Notes: generated by a model not told the origin, from the letters alone. A stretch of 40,374 bases of DNA from Bacteroidales bacterium (GCA_016283745.1 JAEENM010000032.1:1-40374); one strand, 5' to 3'. Counted from the first letter of the stretch, positions 1 through 9,976 are shown. A program made the numbers and translations.

Positions 1-52
1 CGCTTCGCTATCGAAACATCCACTGGATGTTTCTTCATCTCCGACACATTTG
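1..52. repeat. Hairpin-mosaic intergenic element, copy R1 (truncated)
   Basis: A perfect 9-bp hairpin with a 3-nt loop spans 13-33 (GAAACATCC / ACT / GGATGTTTC). It is followed at 39-51 by CTCCGACACATTT, the right half of the hairpin module seen intact at 11344-11360, 12573-12589 and 27370-27386. Its left part (cgctatc then the AAACATCC hairpin then ttcat) matches the copy at 11294-11326. R1 therefore looks like that copy with the stretch between the two hairpins deleted. It lies 24 bp past the thioesterase stop codon. Confidence 0.7.
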
Positions 53-75
53 GAATATTGTATTTAACTAACATA

Positions 76-486
76 TTATCTCTTTATTTTCACTCCCGTG
101 GTGGTAATGCTCGCCACAATGTTGCCTACCGCATCAGTGACAGAAATCTGGTAGTGACACACGGTGTTGCCCTCTTTCACGGGCTTTGCCTCGGCAAAAA
201 GGGTGTCGCCCTGAGGCTGGGCCACAAAAACAATGTTGCTCGCCGACGAAACTGTGTTCAGCTCGTCCATATTAGCGGCGATGGCGAAAGCGAAATCGGC
301 CAGAGTGTAGATAGCACCGCCCATAACGGCTCCCATGGCGTTGCGGTGCCGCGCATCGACCTGCAGTTTGCACTTGGCGTAATGCACATTGGCCTCAACA
401 ATCTCTATGCCAGTGGTTTGTGTGGCATACAAATCCTTGCCGAAACGCTCGTTGGCAAGTTTCAGAAATGTGTCGCTATCACTCAT
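76..486 (-). CDS. PaaI-like hotdog-fold thioesterase
   Basis: A 136-residue protein, the usual size for single-domain hotdog thioesterases. The segment around residues 47-68 (RNAMGAVMGGAIYTLADFAF) matches the PaaI/YbgC-type signature in which a conserved G-G precedes the central helix and a following Asp. Such enzymes hydrolyse acyl-CoA thioesters in the cytoplasm; the substrate cannot be read from the sequence. The ATG overlaps the end of dapA by 8 bases (ATGAGTGA), so translation is probably coupled and the gene is the last of the rnhB-DUF6913-dapA operon. The family call is sound; the specific role is unknown. Confidence 0.8.
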   Translation of the reverse strand: MSDSDTFLKLANERFGKDLYATQTTGIEIVEANVHYAKCKLQVDARHRNAMGAVMGGAIYTLADFAFAIAANMDELNTVSSASNIVFVAQPQGDTLFAEAKPVKEGNTVCHYQISVTDAVGNIVASITTTGVKIKR

Positions 487-1366
487 TTACGGTTGCAACA
501 AGTTGTGACAGTTTGTTATACAGCATTTTCGACACTTTCACCAACGGCAGACGCACCGCGCTGGACTCGATAATGCCTTGTATCTCGAGTGCGGCCTTCA
601 CCCCGCTGGGGTTGCCTTCCTCGAAAAGTGCGTTGGCGATAGGCAGCAGCTGACGGTGGATTGGCAGTGCTTTCTTGAAATCGCCTTTCAGACAGTAGTT
701 CACCATCTGCGACATTTGTTTAGGGAACGCGTTGGCAACCACGGAGATAACTCCCGTAGCGCCGAGCGACATCATTGGCAGTGTTAGGGCGTCGTCGCCG
801 GAGAGGACGGAAAAACCGTCGGGTTTGTTGTTCAAAATGTTCATTATCTGGGCCATATTGCCCGAAGCCTCCTTCACAGCCACTATGTTAGGGAATTCCT
901 CGGCGAGTTGCAGTGTGGTTTCGGCGGCTATGTTACAGCCTGTGCGTCCGGGTACGTTATAGATTATCATCGGCACGGGCGACACTTCGGCCAAACGTTT
1001 GTAGTGCATGTAGATACCGCGCTGCTGCGGTTTGTTGTAATAAGGTGCCACGGAGAGTATTCCGCTTATGCCGGTGAAATCGGTTTTCTGTATGGTGTCG
1101 GCGATGGCGGTGGTGTCGTTGCCGCCGATGCCCATAACCACGGGCACACGGCCGTTTATCATCTCAAGGATATTCTCCGAAAGGGCAAAACGCTCTTTCT
1201 GCGAGAGTGTGGCCACTTCGCTTGTGGTGCCGAGCATCACGATATAGTCCACTTTGTTTTCTATAATATTGTCTATCAGCCTTTCCAAAGTGCTGAAATC
1301 GATGGTGCCCTGTTTGCGGAACGGTGTTATCAGGGCCACCCCTGTGCCGGAGAATTGGTTTTTCAT
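479..1366 (-). CDS. dapA: 4-hydroxy-tetrahydrodipicolinate synthase
   Basis: A 295-residue protein of typical DapA length. It condenses pyruvate with aspartate semialdehyde, the first committed step of lysine and meso-diaminopimelate synthesis. Visible marks are the substrate-binding GTTSE at 46-50, YNVPGRTG at 136-143 with the catalytic Tyr136, and VAVKEASGN with the Schiff-base Lys165. The whole TIM barrel appears intact. The gene starts 4 bp after the DUF6913 stop and its 3' end overlaps the thioesterase start, so it is part of a tight operon. DapA paralogues such as N-acetylneuraminate lyase are a less likely alternative, because the GTT and YNVPGRT motifs are of the DapA kind. Confidence 0.93.
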   Translation of the reverse strand: MKNQFSGTGVALITPFRKQGTIDFSTLERLIDNIIENKVDYIVMLGTTSEVATLSQKERFALSENILEMINGRVPVVMGIGGNDTTAIADTIQKTDFTGISGILSVAPYYNKPQQRGIYMHYKRLAEVSPVPMIIYNVPGRTGCNIAAETTLQLAEEFPNIVAVKEASGNMAQIMNILNNKPDGFSVLSGDDALTLPMMSLGATGVISVVANAFPKQMSQMVNYCLKGDFKKALPIHRQLLPIANALFEEGNPSGVKAALEIQGIIESSAVRLPLVKVSKMLYNKLSQLVATVNE

Positions 1367-1370
1367 TTTA

Positions 1371-1916
1371 CTAATTATTTTCTAACGTAATCAGATTCAA
1401 ATAATAAAGCACCTGCTTGAGGAACGACTTGATGTCGTCGTCGATGTTGTCCATACGTATCAGCAGGTCGAAATATTTCTCGTTGTCCTCTTTGTCGCGC
1501 GAAATTTTGAAGTCGGCCATTGTCTTAAGCGACACATATTGCGAGAAAAAATCGGGATTTTCGATGGTGTCTATCAGCATATCGAAATGCTGGTTGAGGA
1601 AATTGCCCACGGGGTAGTTTTTCGGCACGCCCCAGAAGTCCACATCCTCGGCATTAAAGAGTATCACCGAGGTGTTGGTGATGATGAAGTCGAGCTCCTT
1701 CTGCTTCTTACGTCCGAGCAGTACCATGTCTTTGCCGCGTTTGGCGAGTTCAGTGGCGAATTTGTTTATTATTTTCCACGAATGTTCGTCCTCCACGTCG
1801 AAAATCATGGCAATGCGTTTGGCGGTTTGCAGGTTGTGGATTTTCTTGTTGCGTGTGAGTTGTAGCTGTTGTTTGAGCAGCCGTTTCTGTCGCAGTTTTT
1901 TTATTGTGTCGAACAT
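1371..1916 (-). CDS. DUF6913-like Bacteroidota protein
   Basis: A 181-residue soluble protein with no signal peptide. It has a basic N-terminal helix (residues 1-30, many K/R/Q) followed by an alpha/beta core. I recognise the pattern of a conserved but uncharacterised Bacteroidota family (DUF6913), recalled rather than searched; features include FDVEDEHSW near residue 40 and NFLNQHFDMLIDT near 108. It sits 22 bp after rnhB and 4 bp before dapA. The operon position suggests a housekeeping role but does not reveal which one. Confidence 0.65.
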   Translation of the reverse strand: MFDTIKKLRQKRLLKQQLQLTRNKKIHNLQTAKRIAMIFDVEDEHSWKIINKFATELAKRGKDMVLLGRKKQKELDFIITNTSVILFNAEDVDFWGVPKNYPVGNFLNQHFDMLIDTIENPDFFSQYVSLKTMADFKISRDKEDNEKYFDLLIRMDNIDDDIKSFLKQVLYYLNLITLENN

Positions 1917-1938
1917 AGCAATGGGTTTAGTTGGTGGT

Positions 1939-2535
1939 TTATAAATCTAGAGTCAGTTGTTTGTCCAAAGTAAACGATTTGCGGTGATAAGGTGTTATGC
2001 CACAGCGTGCTATAGCTTCGTAATGCGCCTTTGTGGGGTAGCCTTTGTTCTTGTCCCAGTGGTAGTCGGGGTATTGGCAGTGAAGTTGTTCCATATATTC
2101 GTCGCGGTGGGTTTTGGCAAGTATCGAGGCTGCGGCGATGGACATATATTTGGCGTCGCCTTTCACCACGCACATATAGTCGATGCCTGTCTCGTTGCGG
2201 AAGCGGTTGCCGTCGATGAGCAGGAACTGCGGACGTACTTTCAGCTGTTCCACTGCCATGTTCATCGCATGGAGCGAGGCCCACAGAATGTTCATCTTGT
2301 CAATCCCCTCGTTGTCGATGCTGCACACCGCCCAAGCCACGGCGTCGTGTTCTATAACCTGACGCAACTCCCTGCGCTGCTTTTCGTTAAGCTGCTTGGA
2401 GTCGTTGATAAGCGGGTTGTCGTAATCGGGAGGCAACACCACAGCGGCAGCAAAGACGGGACCCGCCAAGCAGCCGCGCCCGGCCTCGTCGCATCCGGCC
2501 TCAATCCTGTCGTCTGTGTAATGCTTCACCAACAT
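1939..2535 (-). CDS. rnhB: Ribonuclease HII
   Basis: Cleaves RNA in RNA-DNA hybrids and removes misincorporated ribonucleotides. With the start used here the protein has 198 residues. The catalytic DEDD set is visible: D16 and E17 in CDEAGRG, D108 in LLIDGN and D127 in KGDAKY, followed by the family's AAASILAK segment. The open frame extends upstream to a TTG at 2601. However, a strong -7 promoter box covers 2599-2606, so that TTG lies inside the promoter and cannot be in the transcript. The ATG at 2533-2535 also gives the usual N-terminus just before the D-E motif. First gene of the operon with DUF6913, dapA and the thioesterase. Confidence 0.93.
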   Translation of the reverse strand: MLVKHYTDDRIEAGCDEAGRGCLAGPVFAAAVVLPPDYDNPLINDSKQLNEKQRRELRQVIEHDAVAWAVCSIDNEGIDKMNILWASLHAMNMAVEQLKVRPQFLLIDGNRFRNETGIDYMCVVKGDAKYMSIAAASILAKTHRDEYMEQLHCQYPDYHWDKNKGYPTKAHYEAIARCGITPYHRKSFTLDKQLTLDL

Positions 2536-2598
2536 ACGTTTAACAACTAACTGTCTGTCAATAAATTTTTGTTTTGCCTTTGGCACAAAGCCAATCTG

Positions 2599-2630
2599 CA
2601 AATATACTTTTTTTTTTTCAAAAACCCAAA
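2599..2630 (-). promoter_or_regulatory. Bacteroidota promoter for the rnhB operon
   Basis: On the minus strand, TTTG (2627-2630) is followed after exactly 20 nt by TATATTTG (2599-2606), a perfect TAnnTTTG -7 box. The -33 element overlaps the 3' end region of the upstream membrane-protein gene. Transcription should begin near 2590, which rules out the TTG start of rnhB at 2601. Confidence 0.85.
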
Positions 2631-3604
2631 TATGCGTTCACATACACCGCCGCCAAGAACAACACGAAAACCACGTTGCACACCTTGGGCTTTTTACGCA
2701 GCATGAGAAAGAGAGTGGGCAACATAAACGCCATCGGTATGGCATAGTTCTGCTGGTTGGCGGGAAGCACTATGTCGTAAATCGAGAACAACACGCCTAC
2801 AAGCAGCAGAAACAGCAACACAGTGGCCTTTTTGCGGTAGATAATCACTTTCTGCGACAGTCCGCCCAAAATGGCACCCGCCGACACCAAGGCAAACAGC
2901 GCAAAAGCGGCGCCGCAAACGAGCCGCACCGTCTGCGACAGATTGTATGTTATCGAAAAACGGATGGCCTCGGTGGAGAGTTTCTGCAAAACCACATCCA
3001 AACTGTCCGCCAAATAATAATAGGCGAAGAGTGCGAAAAACGGAGCTATGAAACCCAGCAGCAGCACCAGCCATTCGCGCCAGTAGTAGAGCTTGTAAAC
3101 CACAAAAGTGATTATCACGAACAGCAGCATAAACACCGACGGAAAATAAAATAGAAAGGCCAGCGCAATGCAGAACGAGGCGTTGAACACCTTTTCGTAA
3201 GAATGCTCCTGGTTGTAGCAGTTGATAATGTTGTGAAGGGCTATCAGCAAAAAGATGTTCGAGAAAAGCAGCGGTGTGAAGGTCTGGTTGGCCACATCGG
3301 CGCCCATCAACAAAATGTAAGCAAATGTGGGAAAGAGTGTAGTACTGTGTATCAAGTTGTTAGATACCAGAATATGGTTCAGATAAAAGCCTTCGGCAAT
3401 TACCAGAACAAAGGCGATGATGACAGCAATCAAAGGATAACTTAAAGCAAATGACTCCAAATAGCTGTACAGCAACGAGTAAGGCTCCGACGCAACCGCC
3501 GTATTAGCTGAAAAGAACAGACTCTTACCCCACAGTGCGATGGAGGCGACGGCAATAAACGCCATCTGCTGAATGTAGTCCTTTTTGAAAACGTCTATAA
3601 TCAT
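2618..3604 (-). CDS. Polytopic membrane protein (DUF6427-like)
   Basis: A 328-residue protein made almost entirely of hydrophobic helices, with about eight to ten predicted membrane spans and short loops. There is no cleavable signal peptide. The layout and the short cytoplasmic N-terminus (MIIDVFKKDY) resemble the DUF6427 family of Bacteroidota, recalled from memory. No catalytic motif is visible. It begins 12 bp after the protease stop codon and is probably co-transcribed with it. No function can be assigned. Confidence 0.6.
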   Translation of the reverse strand: MIIDVFKKDYIQQMAFIAVASIALWGKSLFFSANTAVASEPYSLLYSYLESFALSYPLIAVIIAFVLVIAEGFYLNHILVSNNLIHSTTLFPTFAYILLMGADVANQTFTPLLFSNIFLLIALHNIINCYNQEHSYEKVFNASFCIALAFLFYFPSVFMLLFVIITFVVYKLYYWREWLVLLLGFIAPFFALFAYYYLADSLDVVLQKLSTEAIRFSITYNLSQTVRLVCGAAFALFALVSAGAILGGLSQKVIIYRKKATVLLFLLLVGVLFSIYDIVLPANQQNYAIPMAFMLPTLFLMLRKKPKVCNVVFVLFLAAVYVNAYLGF

Positions 3605-3616
3605 CGTCGTTGGTTT

Positions 3617-5782
3617 TTATCTTGCGATGACAAGTTTTGCCGTGCCGGAGAACGTTTCCGAGCTCACCCTTACTATGTACATACCTTGACTTAGGTGCGA
3701 CACGTCGATAGAATTACTTTTCAACACGCTGTTCATCAGCAGTTTGCCGTCAAGACTATAAACCTGTGCTTTAAACTCCCCGTCGGTGCCGCAATTCACA
3801 TACACCGTGCCTTTGGCGGGATTGGGATAGAGCGCTATCTTGCCAGAAACGGCATCGGGCTGCTGTATGGAGACTGTTTCCAAAGCCTTTTTCACAGCGG
3901 CATAAGCGTTGATTTTGCCATAGCCCCAGCGGACACTGCAGTTGCCGTTAAGGTTGCCCGTCATATTGTCGGTACGGGCGGTGGTGATGATTATGTCGCG
4001 CACCTGATCCACAGTAAGATAGGGATTTGCCTCGAGCATAAGGGCCACCACGCCTGTTACCGTGGGCGATGCCATCGATGTGCCGGACAGTCCGGTAAAA
4101 TGGTAAGGACGCGTGCGGTACATCACCGTGGTTACGGGATTGATGACATCGGCGGTGTAGGAGTTTGTAGATGACACCACACCCACTCCAGGAGCCGAAA
4201 TCTCCGGTTTGTTGGGGTTTGTCATTGTGGGGCCGAAACTGGAAAACGATGCTGAGTTGCCCACCACGTAAGAGCTGTCGCGAAGATTCAAACGGTCGGC
4301 GTAGTGAGCTGCCACTGTTATGCACTTGTCGGCAATAGTAGGCTCGCTGAGACCGTATTTGCGGTCGCCGCCTACATAGCCGTCACGACCTTCGGCAACG
4401 AAAGGCACTCCTGTGTTGCCGGCGTGGTCCTTTTTGTTGTAAACGTTCCACAAATGAACTGTGTCGCCCAGTTGTGCGGTAACGAAAAGATGCACCTTCA
4501 AGCTGCTTTTGTCGATATTCATAAAAGCGTAGGGACGACCGTTGTTCACATTGGCCGATTCCATAGCCACATCGTAATGAACAGTGTCTGTGCCTATTAT
4601 CAAAGTGGTGTCGAAATAGAAAACGCTCTGGTTGGTCTCAAAAAATGGTGTGGGAACAAAAACGCTGTCGCCCGAGCTGAATGCCAGTCGCACTTTGAAA
4701 CTGCCTCCTACATTTCCCCAAGCGGAAATGCCTTCCCCCACACCGGCATTGTCAAACTGCACCACAGAGCGAAGGGTGTCGGGTAGCGAATCAAAAACTT
4801 TCATAAGGTGGAAATTGACATCACCGTTGTTTCCTGCGCTCGAAACAAATACAACCCCGCTGTCGGCGTATGAATTGATGGCCTGACTCATAAGCGAGGT
4901 GCCGTCGTTGGCTCCGAAGGAGTACATGCCCCAGCTCATATTCACCACAAGGCGTTTGCCCGCCTCCTTGGCCTGATTTTTAAGCCAAGCGAAAGCGTCG
5001 AGGGCACCGGCCTCGTTCAGTTTGAACGACACAAACATAAGATTGGCGTCGGGTGCCATGCCTTTGAATTTTGTTCCACAGCCTGAGCCTGCCGCTATGC
5101 CGGCCACGTGCGAACCGTGGGTCGAGTAGTTGTAAACGCCCGGGGTATCGCATTTGGCGTCGAGCATAGCCTCTTTGGTGACCAATTCGGTGCCGTAGCC
5201 GAAACCCGCTGGAGCGGGACCCGACAGCTTGAACTGATCCCATACCTTATATATACGGTACACGCGGCGTGTGGAATCGTAGTAATTGGGGTTTGTGTAG
5301 TCGAAACCCCAGTCGGTGATGCCTATCAGCACATTTTTTCCAGTGTAGCCTTGTGGCAGGTCCAGACCTTGCTGTACGCTGTCGGCGCGGGTGTCGAAAC
5401 GGCTGTTGTTCAATAGCGGATACACCGGGCGGGCAAGGTCGTACTGCAGAATGTCGGCGTTGGACTCAAGGATGTCGAGCTTATCCACAGGCACACGCAT
5501 CGTCACTATATTGCCGACCTGCGATCCTGTTTTAATGCCATATACATAGAATTCCTCTTTCTCGAAGCGTTGCGACACTTTGGCCACCACGCTCACGAAC
5601 AACGTCTCCCCTTCCTTGCTGGGACTGAATTTTTGCATAAAGGCGTTGTTTTCCCATGCCTGCACACTCTTTTCCTTCGCCACCTGGGAGCGGAATATCT
5701 TTGTCTCCAAACCGCATTTGTTCTGTGCCTGCAAGGCCACCACAGCCGCACACATCACGGCCAGTATCGCTATTTTTCTCAT
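3617..5782 (-). CDS. Secreted subtilisin-like (S8) protease with T9SS type A sorting domain
   Basis: A 721-residue protein with a signal peptide (about residues 1-19, ending VALQAQ). The S8 catalytic triad is complete: D157 in GITDWGF, H222 in THGSHVAG and S569 in GLSGTSMASP, with the oxyanion Asn318 in SSAGNNG. A beta-rich insert of about 150 residues separates the oxyanion Asn from the catalytic Ser. The last ~75 residues form a T9SS C-terminal sorting domain: the YPNPAKG start near 654, a central SLDGKLL, and the GMYIVRV and KLVI strands at the end. It should be exported through Sec, then through the SprA translocon encoded in this window, and released or anchored at the surface. Its own promoter lies at 5808-5815. 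Confidence 0.93.
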   Translation of the reverse strand: MRKIAILAVMCAAVVALQAQNKCGLETKIFRSQVAKEKSVQAWENNAFMQKFSPSKEGETLFVSVVAKVSQRFEKEEFYVYGIKTGSQVGNIVTMRVPVDKLDILESNADILQYDLARPVYPLLNNSRFDTRADSVQQGLDLPQGYTGKNVLIGITDWGFDYTNPNYYDSTRRVYRIYKVWDQFKLSGPAPAGFGYGTELVTKEAMLDAKCDTPGVYNYSTHGSHVAGIAAGSGCGTKFKGMAPDANLMFVSFKLNEAGALDAFAWLKNQAKEAGKRLVVNMSWGMYSFGANDGTSLMSQAINSYADSGVVFVSSAGNNGDVNFHLMKVFDSLPDTLRSVVQFDNAGVGEGISAWGNVGGSFKVRLAFSSGDSVFVPTPFFETNQSVFYFDTTLIIGTDTVHYDVAMESANVNNGRPYAFMNIDKSSLKVHLFVTAQLGDTVHLWNVYNKKDHAGNTGVPFVAEGRDGYVGGDRKYGLSEPTIADKCITVAAHYADRLNLRDSSYVVGNSASFSSFGPTMTNPNKPEISAPGVGVVSSTNSYTADVINPVTTVMYRTRPYHFTGLSGTSMASPTVTGVVALMLEANPYLTVDQVRDIIITTARTDNMTGNLNGNCSVRWGYGKINAYAAVKKALETVSIQQPDAVSGKIALYPNPAKGTVYVNCGTDGEFKAQVYSLDGKLLMNSVLKSNSIDVSHLSQGMYIVRVSSETFSGTAKLVIAR

Positions 5783-5807
5783 ATTTATTATTGTTTAAAA
5801 CAAACTG

Positions 5808-5815
5808 CAAAGATA
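5808..5815 (-). promoter_or_regulatory. -7 box of the S8 protease promoter
   Basis: TATCTTTG on the minus strand, a perfect TAnnTTTG, lies 26 bp before the protease ATG. No clear TTG is found 19-21 nt upstream. Confidence 0.75.
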
Positions 5816-5905
5816 CGAAAAAAAAATTGAATAGTGAATGGTTTTGTTGTCGATTAGTTTTGTAGTTTAATTGTTCGGCTGACTTTGTGGCATTTACATC
5901 TTTGC

Positions 5906-5933
5906 ATAAAAAAGAGCGGCCTTACGGCCGCTC
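5906..5933 (-). terminator. Intrinsic terminator after the TPR gene
   Basis: An 8-bp perfect stem (GAGCGGCC, 4-nt loop, GGCCGCTC at 5914-5933) is followed on the minus strand by TTTTTTAT. It lies 40 bp past the TPR gene stop and is correctly oriented for it. Confidence 0.9.
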
Positions 5934-5973
5934 CCAATTAAAATCTAAATATTATGAAAAAATCAATTTCTCA

Positions 5974-7215
5974 TTACTGTTCGTAAACCTTCAAGTCGTC
6001 CATCGGTTTGTTGAGGCTGACATAGATGTGTTTCAGGCCGCGCAGAGCCTCGGCATATCTCTGGACAAGCTCACGAGTGGATTTGTCGTTGATGTCGAGC
6101 GATTTTTTGTACATCTTGATAGCTTCCTCGAACTCAACCTTGGCCTGTGCAAGTAGCTCGTCGTATTTCTCTGTCTGGTCAAAGGGCAGTGCATCGGCCT
6201 GCTGTTTGATATCAAAGCCTTTGTTGAAGTACAGACGGCCCAAGCCGTTGTAAACCATCGGGTTGTTGGGCGAAATTTCGAGAGCATGGTTGAACTCTTT
6301 CACTGCTGTCTCGTAATCCATCATATCGGTGTAGATGTCGGCCACACTGCTCAGAAAGTTGGAACGCTGTGCAGGATCCTGGATAGTTGCGGATTTTTCG
6401 ATAGCTTTGTTTGCGTAGCTTTTGGCGTTATCCATATTTTTGGCACCTGCGCTCACTTTTGCAGCGAGGATATAGGAGCTGAGGTCGTCGGGCTGGTTTT
6501 CGGTGAAAGTCTTTGCCACTTTCATAGCCTCAACGGTATCTTTGTCGTTCAGATAAATTGTCACCAACGACTGATACACGTAAGCTTTGTCGTATTTGGC
6601 CTTTACAAGGGGTTTGTAAAATTTCACACATGACTTGTTGTCGCCGATGGCTCTTGCTGCGGCACCACCAATAAAGCGGGCGTAGTTGAGACTAGCCTTG
6701 ATGTCTTTGTCGTTGGTGGCTCCGGCGCTTTGGAAAATCTTCACACCCTTGTCAACTTTGGCGATACACGATTTGTAGAGGGGGTTGGCCACGGCTGTGT
6801 CGTTGCTTTCTCCGGCTTTTTCGTAGTCAGCGTAAGCCTCTTCGATAAAACGACCGGCAACGGTTTTGAAAACGGCGTTGTTCAGGTCGATGATCGATGC
6901 CTCTTTCTCGGTGTTCAGCTCTTTGCTCTTCAGAGCGGCCTCGTAGGCGATGTCGGCCCAGTTGGCGGGGGTCACCTTCTGGTGTTTGGGTTTGTCGCTT
7001 TCGCCCAGACGACAATAGATAAGGCCTTTCCAAGCCCATACTTCAGCGTTGTTTTTGGTGCTTTCGTCTTCGCAGGCTGCGTCGATTTCTATTTTAGCCT
7101 TGTCGTAGTATCCTTTTTTGGGATTGGCGTAGTTCTTTGCGTTGTCCAGTCTCAACTGTGCGCTGGCGCTGAGCGCAAAGGCGGCAAGTGCTATTATTAC
7201 TGCTATTTTTTTCAT
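5974..7215 (-). CDS. Secreted tetratricopeptide-repeat protein
   Basis: A 413-residue protein with a clear signal peptide (MKKIAVIIALAAFALSASAQ) followed by helical repeats of TPR type over most of the chain. The best repeat is around residues 300-330 (DYETAVKEFNHALEISPNNPMVYNGLGRLY). A further repeat-like segment with VEFEEAIKMYKKSLDIND follows near 365-385. It probably sits in the periplasm and binds partner proteins. No enzyme domain is present. It lies downstream of gyrA on the same strand but 83 bp away, and it ends in its own terminator. Confidence 0.82.
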   Translation of the reverse strand: MKKIAVIIALAAFALSASAQLRLDNAKNYANPKKGYYDKAKIEIDAACEDESTKNNAEVWAWKGLIYCRLGESDKPKHQKVTPANWADIAYEAALKSKELNTEKEASIIDLNNAVFKTVAGRFIEEAYADYEKAGESNDTAVANPLYKSCIAKVDKGVKIFQSAGATNDKDIKASLNYARFIGGAAARAIGDNKSCVKFYKPLVKAKYDKAYVYQSLVTIYLNDKDTVEAMKVAKTFTENQPDDLSSYILAAKVSAGAKNMDNAKSYANKAIEKSATIQDPAQRSNFLSSVADIYTDMMDYETAVKEFNHALEISPNNPMVYNGLGRLYFNKGFDIKQQADALPFDQTEKYDELLAQAKVEFEEAIKMYKKSLDINDKSTRELVQRYAEALRGLKHIYVSLNKPMDDLKVYEQ

Positions 7216-7298
7216 CTTTTTGTGATTTAAATTGTTTCTACTTTAATATTTTGCTTATTTGTAACTTATTATGTGTTTATCTTATTGTGCGATGCTTT

Positions 7299-9875
7299 TT
7301 ACTGTTGGTCGGTGGCTTCGGCCTCAGGGGCTTCGTTCTCGGCTTCAGGAGTTTCCACAACGGGATTTTCAGCGTTTTCGGCAGTGCCTTCGGCGGCCTC
7401 GGCCTCTTCCTCGGTGTGTTCCACTTTGGTGATGGAGGCTATGGAGTCGTTGCCGCGCAGGTTGATAAGGCGCACGCCCTGGGTGTTACGTCCCATCACG
7501 CGGAGGTCGGCTATACGCATACGGATAAGCACGCCCGACTTGTTGATAATCATCAGGTCGTTGTCATCGGTGACGTTCTCGATGGCCACTATGCCGCCGG
7601 TCTTGTCGGTGACTTTCATGGTCATAACGCCCTTGCTGCCACGGTGGGTGGGACGATAGCCGAGGTTCTTCTCCGGCTCATATTTCAGCTGCGAACGTTT
7701 GCCGTAGCCGTTTTCGCTAACCACAAGGATATCCTCGTCTTCGCTGTTGGTGCACAGCATATTGATAACGGCGTCGTCCTTGTCTTCCAACGAGATGCCT
7801 TTCACTCCGGAGGCTCCGCGTCCCATCGGACGGAACTCGTCCTCCATGCAGCGCACCACTTTTCCTTGCCGCGAGGCAATGAGAATCTGGCTGTTGCCGT
7901 TGGTGAGTCGTGCTTCGAGCAGCTCGTCGCCGTCGCGCACCGTTACGGCTATGATACCGTTCTGTCGCGGACGGGAATAGGCCTCCAAGGTGGTCTTTTT
8001 GACGATACCGTTCTTGGTGCACATTATAATATAGTTATTCTTGAGATAATCCTCGTCGGAGAGGTTAAGCACGTTGACGTAGGCTTTCACCTTGTCGTCG
8101 GGGTCGATACTGATAAGGTTCTGTATGGTACGGCCTTTGGAGTCTCTTGCCCCTTCGGGAATTTCGAACGCCCTGAGCCAGAAGCACTTGCCTTTCTCTG
8201 TAAAGAACAGCAGGTAGTTGTGGTTAGTGGCGGTGAAGATATGTTCCACGAAATCCTCGTTGCGCACCGAGCTGCCCTTTGCCCCCACTCCGCCGCGGTT
8301 TTGTATACGGTATTCGTTGAGGAGGGTGCGTTTCACGTAGCCGAGGTGCGAGATGGTGATAACCACGTCGCTGTCGGGGATGGTGTCCTCTATGCGGAAG
8401 TTCGACGAAGCGTATTCGATGCGGGTGCGGCGTTCGTCGCCGTATTTGTCGCGGGTTTCGATAAGTTCGGTCTTAATAACGCCCATAAGGACGCTGTGGT
8501 CTTCGAAAATCTCTTTGCAGCGGGCTATTATCTTGCGGAGATCTTCGTCTTCGGCCTCCAGTTTCTTGCGTTCCATGCCGGCAAGCTGGCGCAGACGCAT
8601 CTCCACGATGTAGCGTGCCTGAGTATCGGTGAAACCAAATTTCTCCATCAGGGCGTTGCGAGCATCGTCGACAGTTTCGGAGGCGCGTATGGTGTTTATC
8701 ACCTCGTCGATGATGTCGAGGGCTTTGAGCAGACCTTCGACGATGTGCAGACGTTCCTCGGCTTTGGCCAGTTCGAAACGTGTGCGGCGTGTCACCACGT
8801 CAATGCGGTGGTCAACGAAATGACGAATAAGGTCCTTGAGGGTGAGCAGCACAGGACGGCCGTTGACAAGAGCTATATTATTGATACTGAAGGAGCTCTG
8901 TAGTTCGGAATATTGGTAAAGTTTGTTGAGAACCACTTTTGCCACGGCGTCGTGTTTCAGCTGGTAAACCACGCGGATGCCGCTTTTGTCGGATTCGTCG
9001 CGGATGTCGGAGATGCCGTCGATTTTGCCTTCTTTCACAAGTTCGGCCTGACGTTTCACCATCTCGGCTTTGTTAACCATATAAGGGATGGTGTGTGCCA
9101 CAATCACGGGACGGCCTTTATGGTCTTCCTCGATGGTGGTCTCGGCGCGGAGCACCACACGTCCGCGGCCTGTCTCGTAGGCCTCGCGCACACCGTCGTA
9201 GCCGTAGATAACGCCGCCGCCCGGGAAATCGGGGGCTTTGATATGCTGCATCAGCTCGTCGGTAGTGATTTCGTCGTTGTCGATAAAGGCTATGCAGGCG
9301 TTTATCGCCTCGGCAAGATTATGGGGAGCCATATTGGTGGCCATACCCACGGCGATACCGGCTGCGCCGTTCACCAAAAGGTTGGGGAAACGTGTGGGCA
9401 GCACCACGGGTTCTTTGCGTGAGTCGTCGAAGTTGTTCTGGAAATCAACGGTGTCCTTGTCGATGTCGGCGAGGAGTTCGTTGGAGATTGTCTCTAGTCT
9501 GGCTTCGGTGTAACGGTAGGCAGCGGGGCTGTCGCCGTCGATGGAGCCGAAGTTACCCTGACCGTCGACCAAGGTGTAGCGCATCGACCACGGCTGTGCC
9601 AGTCGCACAAGGGCGTCGTACACGGAGCTGTCGCCGTGGGGGTGGTATTTACCGAGCACGTCACCGACGATGGTGGCGCATTTTTTGTGCGGCGAGCTGT
9701 GGACGAGGCCAAGTTCGTTCATCGAGTAAAGTATGCGGCGGTGTACGGGTTTGAAGCCGTCTTTCACATCGGGCAGAGCCCTCGACACTATCACCGACAT
9801 TGCATAGTCGATGAAAGAGGTTTTCATCTGCGATTCAATATCTACTCTGACAATTTTTTCGTTCTCTACGTGCAT
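7299..9875 (-). CDS. gyrA: DNA gyrase subunit A
   Basis: An 858-residue subunit of the type IIA topoisomerase that introduces negative supercoils with GyrB. The catalytic tyrosine is Y122 in AAYRYTEAR. The quinolone-resistance positions, in E. coli numbering, are the susceptible residues Ser83 and Asp87 (GDSSVYD at 81-87). The beta-pinwheel C-terminal domain carries a GyrA box of the form QNRGGVG, somewhat divergent from QRRGGKG. The last ~40 residues are an acidic Glu/Ala tail. The ATG at 9875 gives the normal N-terminus and has a promoter upstream. Orientation to the TPR gene allows read-through, but the two functions are unrelated. Confidence 0.97.
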   Translation of the reverse strand: MHVENEKIVRVDIESQMKTSFIDYAMSVIVSRALPDVKDGFKPVHRRILYSMNELGLVHSSPHKKCATIVGDVLGKYHPHGDSSVYDALVRLAQPWSMRYTLVDGQGNFGSIDGDSPAAYRYTEARLETISNELLADIDKDTVDFQNNFDDSRKEPVVLPTRFPNLLVNGAAGIAVGMATNMAPHNLAEAINACIAFIDNDEITTDELMQHIKAPDFPGGGVIYGYDGVREAYETGRGRVVLRAETTIEEDHKGRPVIVAHTIPYMVNKAEMVKRQAELVKEGKIDGISDIRDESDKSGIRVVYQLKHDAVAKVVLNKLYQYSELQSSFSINNIALVNGRPVLLTLKDLIRHFVDHRIDVVTRRTRFELAKAEERLHIVEGLLKALDIIDEVINTIRASETVDDARNALMEKFGFTDTQARYIVEMRLRQLAGMERKKLEAEDEDLRKIIARCKEIFEDHSVLMGVIKTELIETRDKYGDERRTRIEYASSNFRIEDTIPDSDVVITISHLGYVKRTLLNEYRIQNRGGVGAKGSSVRNEDFVEHIFTATNHNYLLFFTEKGKCFWLRAFEIPEGARDSKGRTIQNLISIDPDDKVKAYVNVLNLSDEDYLKNNYIIMCTKNGIVKKTTLEAYSRPRQNGIIAVTVRDGDELLEARLTNGNSQILIASRQGKVVRCMEDEFRPMGRGASGVKGISLEDKDDAVINMLCTNSEDEDILVVSENGYGKRSQLKYEPEKNLGYRPTHRGSKGVMTMKVTDKTGGIVAIENVTDDNDLMIINKSGVLIRMRIADLRVMGRNTQGVRLINLRGNDSIASITKVEHTEEEAEAAEGTAENAENPVVETPEAENEAPEAEATDQQ

Positions 9876-9945
9876 CTGTCTATGTATGTTTAGTGCTTTG
9901 TTTCTTAATAGTTTATGCTATCACGCGATTTTTTATAAAGTATTG

Positions 9946-9976
9946 CAAAAATACGAAAAAAAAATGAATTGTGCAA
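9946..9976 (-). promoter_or_regulatory. Bacteroidota promoter for gyrA
   Basis: On the minus strand TTG (9974-9976) is followed after 20 nt by TATTTTTG (9946-9953), a TAnnTTTG -7 box. A leader of about 65 nt precedes the gyrA ATG. Confidence 0.8.

Noticed and set aside
2536-2601. The longer TTG-initiated form of rnhB
   Set aside because: The TTG overlaps the -7 promoter box, and the extra 22 residues precede the normal family N-terminus.
7188-8903. A 571-residue plus-strand reading frame
   Set aside because: It lies antisense to gyrA in a high-third-position-GC gene. Its translation is rich in His, Val and Gly with no recognisable domain. Shadow frame.
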